Assembly: GCA_902462015.1 (NCBI GenBank)
Contig: CABPZV010000035.1
Coordinates: forward strand, 1 to 13,767
DNA: 13,767 nucleotides
Reading direction: 5' to 3'
Source: an uncultured Eubacteriales bacterium
GTDB lineage: Bacteria > Bacillota > Clostridia > Oscillospirales > CAG-272
Shown: piece by piece, positions 1 through 5,706 of the stretch
How the letters are laid out: each line of letters starts with the position of its first letter
Numbering within the stretch: position 1 is the first letter of the stretch
Translations under genes and position numbers: made by a program
Notes under the pieces: model-generated
The model's database searches: none
What the model saw: only the letters and a program-made list of their open reading frames with translations
What the model was told of the DNA's origin: nothing

Positions 1-1
1 A

Positions 2-73
2 TTGAATACTCGGGAAATGACTGTAAAAATTATGGAAAACGATATTTATTTCAAAGTAGATGTTGACAAATAA
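2..73 (+). CDS. C-terminal tail of an upstream gene (partial)
   Basis: Frame 2 is open from the window edge to a TAA at 71-73 and reads as 23 residues ending in ENDIYFKVDVDK, an alternation of charged and hydrophobic residues typical of a beta-strand-rich protein end. The other two plus frames give less protein-like strings. The tail overlaps the -35 box of the next gene, so that promoter would sit on the end of this gene. The family cannot be named from 23 residues, and the call rests only on frame and composition. Confidence 0.4.
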   Translation: MNTREMTVKIMENDIYFKVDVDK

Positions 74-91
74 AAAAGATAATGATATAAT
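63..91 (+). promoter_or_regulatory. Consensus sigma-A promoter of the dockerin gene
   Basis: TTGACA at 63-68 and TATAAT at 86-91 are both exact consensus hexamers with the optimal 17-bp spacer. Transcription should start near 98, giving a leader of about 105 nt before the gene. Such a perfect promoter predicts strong basal transcription unless it is repressed or attenuated. Confidence 0.85.
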
Positions 92-106
92 CATAATTGT
101 AAGTAG

Positions 107-164
107 TAACAGATTAGTTTTTATTTAAATGGTACATATACTGTGCAGATAAAACAATCTGTTA
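107..164 (+). promoter_or_regulatory. Inverted repeat in the dockerin-gene leader
   Basis: TAACAGATT (107-115) is the exact reverse complement of AATCTGTTA (156-164), so the leader RNA could close a 9-bp stem over a 40-nt loop, extendable by a G-U pair. The 3' arm overlaps a second TATAAT-like string at 163-168, but no good -35 lies 17 bp upstream of it. The arm ends 30 nt before the ribosome binding site. It may be an operator half-site pair or an RNA stem; I recognise no riboswitch class. Confidence 0.35.
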
Positions 165-204
165 TAATATCAGAAAACTAAGCAAGTTAAAATGGAGGTA
201 CATG

Positions 205-1737
205 ATGAAAAAAACAAAGAAGAAGTTTCTTTCTGTACTGTCTGCCGGTTTAGTAGCTGTACAGGCAGTTGCACCTATACTCGGCGCTGGTGTCGGTGCA
301 GTATCGGAAGAGAATCTTGTCAGAAAAGCAACTCCTATAATCGACGGAGAACTGGATCAGGAATACGCATCATCATATAGCGTTAAACTTTCGGATATGA
401 TGAAAGCGGAAAAGATTGTGCTTACGGCTTTCCAGATGCAGGAATCTGCGTTCAATACCGTCTACTTTGATGACGATGACAATCCTACCGGTTATATAAA
501 AATATATGCGGAGGATGGAAGTGAAATCACTCCTGAAATTTTTGCCGATACTTACGACAGTGACTACAGCTCTCTTCCAAAGGATGATGAGGGAAATATT
601 ACCTGCACATTCGAATGGACAGACGCCGGATATGCGAGCGAATATTTTGCAGACGTTACATATTCATTTCTTTGGGATGATGAAGCAGTTTATGTATACG
701 CTTCTGTAACCGATAAAAATTCTTTGGGCTATACTAAGGAACAGCTTGATAATTATTTTGCAACAGGCTGGACAGGACGCCCCTGGCTTATCGACTGTGT
801 TTATGCGACATTGAGAATTGATAATCATCCTTACACAGCATATAAGGTGTCAGAAGGTAAGGAGGAAGATGGTGATCATCCGGAAGGAGAAATTTACATC
901 GATGAAGAGAACTCTACTCCATATACAGATATTACTGTAATAGCGTCCGGAACCGGAAGCGGAACAACATCGAACGGTACGCCTGTTGAATATGACGGTA
1001 TTTTCTATTATTCTCAGAGCGGAGAAAGTTATTTTGACAAAGAGACAAATAGCTATGTTTGCGAACATGAAATGACAACGCTTAACGATTTCTGCATCAA
1101 TTGGTATGAATATACATTTTTTACAGATGATCATCCTGGAGGAGCTGAGCGCAGAGCAATGATTTGTGACGGTTCCGACAATGTTGAGGGTGAGTCGACA
1201 TGCGTAGACAGTCTGAATCGCTTTATTGATAAACATATTTTTACCCCGGAAAGACTTGAAGAGAGAAATAGCGGAAGAGCAGAAAATCTTAAAGATGCTG
1301 CTATTCAGGCTACAGACAATGGATATGTTGTTGAAATGAAGATTCCGCTAACAGAAGAAGCCATTTCAGCGATTAAAGATAATGAAAATGTTATCGGATT
1401 TCTGCCGCAGAACATAAACGCTATTCCGCTTTCTTTCGGTACAAGTGTTGATAGCGGCGGAAACGCAGCTAAATGGTTGCTTAGTACTACGAATAATAAA
1501 GCTGTATCACTTAAGCTTACAGAGGAAGCGTATGTTTACGTTCCTGGAGATGTAAACGGAGATGGCGTTGTTAATGCAAAAGATATCGTTCGTCTTATGC
1601 AGTATATTGCTAATGATGGTAAAGGCGTCACAGTAACCAAAGCAGATTTGAATAATGACGGAAAAGAAAATGCAAAAGATATCGTTCGTCTTATGCAGTA
1701 TATTGCTAACGGCGGTGAAGGCGTAGAAATTTTCTGA
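205..1737 (+). CDS. Secreted CBM9-like protein with C-terminal type I dockerin
   Basis: An exported protein of 510 residues. A Lys-rich n-region (KKTKKKF) and a hydrophobic core to about residue 30 form a signal peptide, probably cut near GVGAVS. Residues about 40-430 resemble the CBM9-like/DOMON carbohydrate-binding fold: the opening IIDGELDQEY, a middle FLWDDEAVYVYASVTDKN, and a late strand YVVEMKIPLTEE are characteristic positions. No glycosidase catalytic domain is visible. Residues about 448-511 are a type I dockerin with two calcium loops, DVNGDGVVNAKD and DLNNDGKENAKD, which would plug the protein into a cohesin scaffold at the cell surface. GGAGG at 194-198 is 3 nt from the ATG at 202 but 6 nt from the ATG at 205, so the second Met is the better start. 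The gene is monocistronic between a consensus promoter and a terminator. The dockerin call is firm; the CBM9-like call is moderately sure. Confidence 0.88.
   Translation: MKKTKKKFLSVLSAGLVAVQAVAPILGAGVGAVSEENLVRKATPIIDGELDQEYASSYSVKLSDMMKAEKIVLTAFQMQESAFNTVYFDDDDNPTGYIKIYAEDGSEITPEIFADTYDSDYSSLPKDDEGNITCTFEWTDAGYASEYFADVTYSFLWDDEAVYVYASVTDKNSLGYTKEQLDNYFATGWTGRPWLIDCVYATLRIDNHPYTAYKVSEGKEEDGDHPEGEIYIDEENSTPYTDITVIASGTGSGTTSNGTPVEYDGIFYYSQSGESYFDKETNSYVCEHEMTTLNDFCINWYEYTFFTDDHPGGAERRAMICDGSDNVEGESTCVDSLNRFIDKHIFTPERLEERNSGRAENLKDAAIQATDNGYVVEMKIPLTEEAISAIKDNENVIGFLPQNINAIPLSFGTSVDSGGNAAKWLLSTTNNKAVSLKLTEEAYVYVPGDVNGDGVVNAKDIVRLMQYIANDGKGVTVTKADLNNDGKENAKDIVRLMQYIANGGEGVEIF
1573..1709 (+). repeat. 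Exact 41-bp direct repeat inside the dockerin
   Basis: The stretches 1573-1613 and 1669-1709 are identical over 41 bp, 96 bp apart start to start. They encode the second half of each calcium loop and the following helix (NAKDIVRLMQYIAN). Identity extends to every synonymous position, unlike the loops just before each copy, which points to a recent duplication or gene conversion between the two dockerin halves. Confidence 0.9.
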
Positions 1738-1803
1738 CGATGATTCGGTCTGATGCGTTTGTTTAATTGTATTTGACGTGTTTTAATAAAGTTAATTAAA
1801 ATA

Positions 1804-1856
1804 AAAAGCACCTTTTCGCAGGATATTTTATATACCTGCCTGAAAGGGTGCTTTTA
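1804..1856. terminator. Terminator after the dockerin gene
   Basis: AAAGCACC pairs with GGTGCTTT, continuing inward through TTTTC/GAAAG and GCAGG (1818-1822)/CCTGC (1835-1839) with one small bulge, and closes on an AT-rich loop. The 3' side runs into CTTTTATTAT, and the 5' side begins with an A-run. It can therefore act as an intrinsic terminator on the plus strand and possibly in both directions. Confidence 0.8.
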
Positions 1857-1963
1857 TTATACCGTGAGTTACCTGACAAGCCGCAATGTTTCGGGGTTTT
1901 GTTTTGCAAAATCGCCGCTTTTAGCGGCAAAATAACCGACGCCTTTCTGAATTTATAACTTAC

Positions 1964-2108
1964 GCAAGATGTCCCGCCATTAAGGTGCAGCCTTAATGGC
2001 GGGTTACATTTTACCATTCAGCGGGAGATACAATCTCCTAAGGAATGGCAGGTTGGCTTTGCCGACCCTTGCCACGCCATTTGACGGGGCAAAGCCCTTT
2101 ATTGAAAT
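1964..2108 (-). repeat. Modular palindromic intergenic repeat, element A
   Basis: Read on the minus strand, this 145-bp element begins TTTCAATAAAGGGC with a GGGC-TTT-GCCC hairpin and ends with a 13-bp perfect inverted repeat CCCGCCATTAAGG / CCTTAATGGCGGG (plus-strand 1973-2003), then GACATCTTGC. Both ends match element B at 4799-4950 almost base for base. The centre is different: it has its own hairpins, TGGCAGGTTGGC/GCCGACCCTTGCCA (2046-2074) and GGAGAT/ATCTCC nested in CCATTC/GAATGG (2014-2048). No transposase or coding capacity is present. Confidence 0.8.
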
Positions 2109-2149
2109 TTTATGCGGAAAGGCGTTTAACTAACTGTCTATATTATTAA

Positions 2150-2187
2150 TTGTCAGTAACTGCTGAATTGGTTATATATAACCGATT
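2150..2187 (+). promoter_or_regulatory. Candidate promoter overlapped by a palindrome
   Basis: TTGTCA (2150-2155) and TATATA (2173-2178) are separated by 17 bp. The -10 box lies inside the perfect 14-bp palindrome GGTTATATATAACC (2170-2183), which extends with one mismatch to 22 bp (AAT at 2166-2168, ATT at 2185-2187). This is the arrangement of an operator covering a promoter. Downstream, AGAGGTGGG is followed 4 nt later by TTG and only five codons to TAA (2224-2241), so no gene of size is visible for it to drive. Confidence 0.35.
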
Positions 2188-2249
2188 AAATATTTTAATT
2201 AAAGCAAGAAAGAGGTGGGAAACTTGAGAAATAAAAGCTAAAAAACTTT

Positions 2250-2957
2250 TTAAGAATCAAAGCATCCGTATACTGACCACGATTTATATGCGCCAATTTC
2301 CATACTCTTTTTGTCTGTAGGATTTTCATTTGCTCCGGTTGTAAGATAAAATGTAAACGTTCTGTTTTTTAAAGCTTCATCGGTAAATTCAGATAAATTT
2401 TCAGGATATATAAAAGCGGTAATTTTATCTCCCTCTTTAAAAGTTCTGAAAGTATTTTCATACTGCTCGTGTACTTCAGAGATTTTAACAGTCAGCTTAC
2501 AAACGGTGTTTACTGATACGTTAGAAGAGTTACTTGTATAAATCTCATAATCTTCGATTTCTCCGTCGCAGATAAGCCAAACGTTTCCGGCTGATTCTGT
2601 ATCTGATATAAATAAGGAGCGATAACCTGCCTCGTCAGCAGGAAAGTTTTTTTCAGCCGTTCTATATGAAACTGTTGATATCCAGTCGCTTGGCATGCCG
2701 ATACTGTATTTAGAGGACAAAGAAAATCCTCCGTTTTCCGAATAAGGGAGAAGTCCGCGGACAATAGAAAAGCCGCAGAGGAGGAATAGCGCGCCGGCGC
2801 TGATTATGGCTCCGATGCGGAGAAACTTATCTGTCGGAGTAGATATGGTATTTGCTCCGCGGCTTTCATTTTGATTAGAATTTACTGTTTTTTCAGAATA
2901 AGATATAAATTTCTCATCAGGTACAATTTTCTTTGAACTGCGTTTTTCTTTTTTCAT
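2250..2957 (-). CDS. Unrecognised membrane-anchored protein with extracytoplasmic domain
   Basis: I do not recognise this 235-residue protein. The first 46 residues are polar and strongly charged (starting MKKEKRSSKK), followed by one membrane segment at about 47-69 (IGAIISAGALFLLCGFSIV) and about 165 residues that would lie outside the cell. The outer part mixes beta-strand-like stretches (VWLICDGEIEDYEIY, TFTFYLTTGAN) with few cysteines, suggesting a small extracytoplasmic beta domain. The internal basic N-terminus predicts an N-in, C-out topology. The ATG at 2957 has only a weak ribosome binding site (GGTAAATGGT), and no alternative start lies upstream in frame. An extended -10 at 3054-3062 could drive it. 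It stands alone between the intergenic repeat region and an interrupted small ORF. That it is real is likely from its length and membrane pattern; the function is unknown. Confidence 0.75.
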   Translation of the reverse strand: MKKEKRSSKKIVPDEKFISYSEKTVNSNQNESRGANTISTPTDKFLRIGAIISAGALFLLCGFSIVRGLLPYSENGGFSLSSKYSIGMPSDWISTVSYRTAEKNFPADEAGYRSLFISDTESAGNVWLICDGEIEDYEIYTSNSSNVSVNTVCKLTVKISEVHEQYENTFRTFKEGDKITAFIYPENLSEFTDEALKNRTFTFYLTTGANENPTDKKSMEIGAYKSWSVYGCFDS

Positions 2958-3053
2958 ACCATTTACCGCGTCTTTACTGTTTAAAGACTTCCTCTCTGCA
3001 GAAATTTATTTTGCTTATATGACTGAAATTGCTTGTATATACTGCCTATATTA

Positions 3054-3062
3054 AGTATAACA
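3054..3062 (-). promoter_or_regulatory. Extended -10 candidate for the membrane protein gene
   Basis: On the minus strand this reads TGTTATACT, a TGn extended -10 with five of six -10 bases. There is no good -35 box; the upstream DNA is an A/T-rich tract. Transcription would start near 3047, about 90 nt before the ATG at 2957. Confidence 0.35.
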
Positions 3063-3176
3063 TATTTTAATAAAAAAATCCATAGTTTTCTGCAGTTAAT
3101 TTATGTTTATTTTATGAGATTGGAGAAAGTATTTTTAAGTCAATAATAAGACGGGACTGTGCCGATTAAGAATTTC

Positions 3177-3437
3177 TTAAGGATTTGCATAATTGTATCT
3201 TAAAAATAATTTTTGTATAATTAATTCAGAATAAAGCAATACAAAATTGTCTCTGTCAATTTTGTATAGGCGTGTCTCGAAAACTGCATTTTGTAAATAA
3301 ATGAAGATGTCTTGTCTGTTAAGATGACTGCATGTCATTGTGTCGGCCAACAGGCGGCTGTTAAGATAAGACATTAGGGTAACAGACATTTGTCTCTACA
3401 GGTAACGGGGGTCTGCTTCATTTTTCGGTGGTGACAT
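3177..3437 (-). pseudogene. Small ORF interrupted by an in-frame amber codon
   Basis: On the minus strand GGAGG (3444-3448) stands 6 nt before an ATG at 3437. Thirteen codons (MSPPKNEADPRYL) are followed by TAG at 3396-3398, and the same frame then stays open for 72 further codons to TAA at 3177, with Met codons 2 codons past the TAG (3389) and at 3374. Removing the TAG would give an 86-residue protein with no signal peptide or membrane span. The start signals are as good as any in the window, whereas the Met at 3389 has no proper binding site. A single-base nonsense mutation is the simplest reading. Alternatives are reinitiation, amber decoding, or a genuine 13-residue leader peptide. I cannot assign a family. 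Confidence 0.45.
3193..3221 (+). promoter_or_regulatory. Candidate promoter with a long leader toward the glycosyltransferase
   Basis: TTGTAT (3193-3198) and an exact TATAAT (3216-3221) are spaced by 17 bp. Transcription from about 3228 would run through about 300 nt, antisense to the interrupted ORF, before reaching the glycosyltransferase at 3530. It is the only good plus-strand promoter seen upstream of that gene. Confidence 0.45.
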
Positions 3438-3529
3438 GGTCTGCCTCCTAAACATCCATAACAGCGCTGTGCGCTTATTAAAGTTTCGGTTCGCCTTTGT
3501 TTATATCAACTTTACAAGAAGGTAAAAAA

Positions 3530-4789
3530 ATGATATACTTACAATTAATCGGTAAAATAACGGCAGTTCTTCTTTTTGTTTTCGGAGCATATCAGATTCT
3601 GTATATTCCGATCGCGCTTATTATTCGCAAAAAAGCGGGTGAAGCTAAAGAAACAAATAGCTATGCCGTACTGATATGTGCCAGAAATGAAGAAAATGTG
3701 ATTTCAGATTTAATTTCCAGTATAAAAAATCAGACATATAATCAGGAGCTTATAAAAATATTTGTAATGGCGGATAACTGTACAGACGGAACAGCCGCGA
3801 TTTGCCGTGCGCTTGGAGCGGTGGTATACGAGCGCCAAAGCACTGAAAAGGTCGGCAAAGGCTATGCGCTCGAAGCACTTCTTGAGGGGATTGCGGCGGA
3901 CTATCCGGACGGATTTGACGGTTACTTTGTTTTTGATGCTGACAATGTGCTTGACAAATCATATATTTCGGAGATGAACAAGGTTTTCTGTTCAGGATAT
4001 GATATAGTTACCGGATACAGAAACTCAAAGAATTACGGAGACAATATGATTTCAGCCGGTTATGCGCTTAGCTTTTTAAGAGAAGGAAGATTTTTAAATT
4101 ATCCGAGATATGTTGTAGGTTCGGGGTGTACTATAGGCGGAACGGGCTTTATGTTTTCGAGAGAGATACTTGAAGAACAGGGCGGATGGAAATTTCATTT
4201 ACTTACGGAAGACATCGAATTTTCTGCGTATCATATAATCCGCGGAAGAAAAATCGGTTTTGCTCAGGATGCGGTTTTCTATGACGAACAGCCTGTTACA
4301 TTCCGGCAGTCGTGGGACCAGAGGATGCGATGGGTAAAGGGATATATGCAGGTTCTTAGAAAATACGGTTTAAAGCTTATCCGCGGTGTATTCAAAGGAG
4401 AGTTTGCGTGCTTTGATATGCTTTCCTCATTAACTCCGATTTTCATTTTATCGGCAGTCGGTATGCTTACAAATGCGCTTACTGCGCTGTTAATGCTGTT
4501 TTCCGGTACATCTGGCTCACTCGCTGCAATCGTGCTGTTTGAACCGCTGATTTGGGCATACGGAACTATGTTTTTAATAGGCTTTATTACTGTAATAAGC
4601 GAATGGAACCGGATTCATACGTCTGCATTGAAAAAAATTATTTATTCTCTGACCTTTCCCGTTTTTCTGCTGTCATATCTGCCGATTGCAATTGCCGCTC
4701 TGTTTTCAAGAAACGTCAGCTGGAAACCGATTGTTCACAGGGGAAGCCGCACATCTCTGCCTGCAAGGCTGAAGAAAAGGCTTGACTGA
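3530..4789 (+). CDS. Membrane-bound family 2 glycosyltransferase
   Basis: A processive-type GT-A enzyme of 419 residues that transfers a sugar from a nucleotide donor to a growing polysaccharide or lipid acceptor at the membrane. One membrane segment (about 10-32) precedes the catalytic domain on the cytoplasmic side. The nucleotide-binding start is AVLICARNEE (46-55). The metal-binding DAD is at 136-138, the acceptor-side TED at 226-228, and QxxRW at 264-268 (QRMRW). These motifs place it with cellulose/chitin/poly-GlcNAc synthase-like GT2 enzymes. Three or four membrane segments follow (about 303-326, 333-357, 371-392). The frame extends upstream to a TTG at 3497, but the ATG at 3530 has AGAAGG 7 nt before it and is chosen. 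The gene is alone, with repeat element B separating it from the two-component genes. The sugar and product cannot be told from sequence. Confidence 0.88.
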   Translation: MIYLQLIGKITAVLLFVFGAYQILYIPIALIIRKKAGEAKETNSYAVLICARNEENVISDLISSIKNQTYNQELIKIFVMADNCTDGTAAICRALGAVVYERQSTEKVGKGYALEALLEGIAADYPDGFDGYFVFDADNVLDKSYISEMNKVFCSGYDIVTGYRNSKNYGDNMISAGYALSFLREGRFLNYPRYVVGSGCTIGGTGFMFSREILEEQGGWKFHLLTEDIEFSAYHIIRGRKIGFAQDAVFYDEQPVTFRQSWDQRMRWVKGYMQVLRKYGLKLIRGVFKGEFACFDMLSSLTPIFILSAVGMLTNALTALLMLFSGTSGSLAAIVLFEPLIWAYGTMFLIGFITVISEWNRIHTSALKKIIYSLTFPVFLLSYLPIAIAALFSRNVSWKPIVHRGSRTSLPARLKKRLD

Positions 4790-4798
4790 TATCTGCAA

Positions 4799-4950
4799 TT
4801 TTCAATAAGGGGCTTTAGCCCCGTCATAAGGCGTTTCAGTGGTGGAATTGAACCACCACTGAAAAAAGCAGGTGGAATCCGCCTATAGAGGCCACCGCCT
4901 TAAGAGGCGACCGCCATTAAGGCAGTGGCCTTAATGGCGGGACATCTTGC
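4799..4950 (+). repeat. Modular palindromic intergenic repeat, element B
   Basis: This element opens with TTTCAATAAGGGGC and a GGGGC-TTTA-GCCCC hairpin (4809-4822). It continues with a 12-bp perfect hairpin TTTCAGTGGTGG / CCACCACTGAAA (4834-4864), a short AGGTGG/CCGCCT hairpin (4870-4884), and ends with the 13-bp perfect CCGCCATTAAGGC / GCCTTAATGGCGG (4911-4940) and GACATCTTGC. The outer parts match element A in the opposite orientation; the middle does not. It fills nearly the whole gap between the glycosyltransferase stop and the response regulator, so read-through from the first would transcribe it as an RNA structure. Confidence 0.82.
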
Positions 4951-4995
4951 TTTTAGTTATTATGTAATTTGTCTGTTTGAGGAGGCGTGAGGTAT

Positions 4996-5685
4996 ATGAA
5001 TAATATTCTGATTTGTGATGATGAAAGAGATATTGTATCTGCAGTAAAAATTTACTTGACTGCCGAGGGGTTTAATGTGTTTGAAGCGTATAACGGCAAA
5101 GAGGCTATTGACGTTATACGCCATGAAGATGTGCAGCTTGTTCTTCTGGACGTCATGATGCCGGTAATGGACGGTATTACAGCCATCGCACATATACGTG
5201 AAATTTCAAATGTTCCCGTTATAATGCTGACAGCGAAATCGGAGGATACCGACAAAATACTCGGATTGAATGTCGGTGCTGATGATTACGTAACCAAGCC
5301 GTTTAATCCGGTTGAACTGATTGCAAGGGTTAAATCACAGCTTCGGCGCTATATGACACTCGGCGGAGGAAGTGCAAAGCCGTCTCAGCTGACGATAGGC
5401 GGCATAAAGCTTGATGACGATTCAAAAAGTGTTACCGTCGATTCTGTTCCGGTCTCTTTGACTCCGCGGGAGTATGACATTCTGCACTTTTTGATGCGCA
5501 ATGTCGGTACTGTATTTTCACCGCGCGATATTTACCGTAATGTGTGGGGAGAGGAGCCGTATGGTGCTGAAAATGCAGTAGCAGTTCATATAAGGCATCT
5601 GCGCGAGAAGATTGAAATCAATCCCGCTGATCCAAGGTATATAACTGTTGTGTGGGGAAAGGGTTATAAAATTAAAGGTGAGTAA
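4996..5685 (+). CDS. OmpR/PhoB-family response regulator
   Basis: A two-component response regulator of 229 residues. The receiver domain (1-115) has the acidic pocket D8-D9, phosphoacceptor D52 in LVLLDVMMPVMDG, switch T79 and conserved K101 (VTKPF). Residues about 130-228 form a winged-helix DNA-binding domain with the typical LTPREYDILHFLMRN and AVAVHIRHLREKIE stretches, ending GKGYKIKGE. Phosphorylation by the downstream kinase should promote dimerisation and promoter binding. A GTG at 4987 is in frame, but GGAGG (4981-4985) is only 1 nt from it; the ATG at 4996 is 10 nt from that site and also 3 nt from a GAGG, so it is the likelier start. The kinase gene begins about 20 nt after the stop, in the same operon. 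The target genes are not evident. Confidence 0.95.
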   Translation: MNNILICDDERDIVSAVKIYLTAEGFNVFEAYNGKEAIDVIRHEDVQLVLLDVMMPVMDGITAIAHIREISNVPVIMLTAKSEDTDKILGLNVGADDYVTKPFNPVELIARVKSQLRRYMTLGGGSAKPSQLTIGGIKLDDDSKSVTVDSVPVSLTPREYDILHFLMRNVGTVFSPRDIYRNVWGEEPYGAENAVAVHIRHLREKIEINPADPRYITVVWGKGYKIKGE

Positions 5686-5706
5686 CGCCGTCCGGAGGGA
5701 ATGAAG

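Larger units (their letters stand above)
1738..2249. other. Intergenic stretch rich in hairpins, no convincing gene
   Basis: Besides the terminator and repeat element A, this stretch holds a GCCGCT-TTT-AGCGGC hairpin at 1914-1928 that is followed by GATTTT when read on the minus strand. That makes it a weak candidate terminator for minus-strand transcription. It also holds a palindrome with promoter-like boxes at 2150-2187 and an orphan ribosome-binding-like GAGGTGGG at 2212-2219. Open frames across it read as Cys/Asn/Pro-rich translations of the hairpins and are not believable genes. Confidence 0.6.
2958..3529. other. Divergent intergenic region between membrane protein and glycosyltransferase
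   Basis: This 572-bp region separates the minus-strand membrane protein from the plus-strand glycosyltransferase. It holds the two promoter candidates (3054-3062 minus, 3193-3221 plus) and the amber-interrupted ORF. Bases 3063-3170 are AT-rich and I see no gene or structured RNA there. A short palindromic run around AACAGCGCTGTGCGC (3460-3474) precedes the glycosyltransferase, but it is too small to call. Confidence 0.5.

Noticed and set aside
850..1236. 128-codon minus-strand ORF
   Set aside because: Lies wholly opposite the CBM9-like coding region, Cys/Ile-rich composition, no start signals.
1536..1811. 91-codon minus-strand ORF opposite the dockerin
   Set aside because: It repeats the string IYCIRRTISFA because of the 41-bp direct repeat on the other strand; a shadow of the dockerin gene.
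1796..2017. 73-codon minus-strand ORF across the repeat region
   Set aside because: It translates the terminator and the palindromes of element A (NPPLRLHLNGG), has no ribosome binding site, and its codons are dictated by hairpin pairing.
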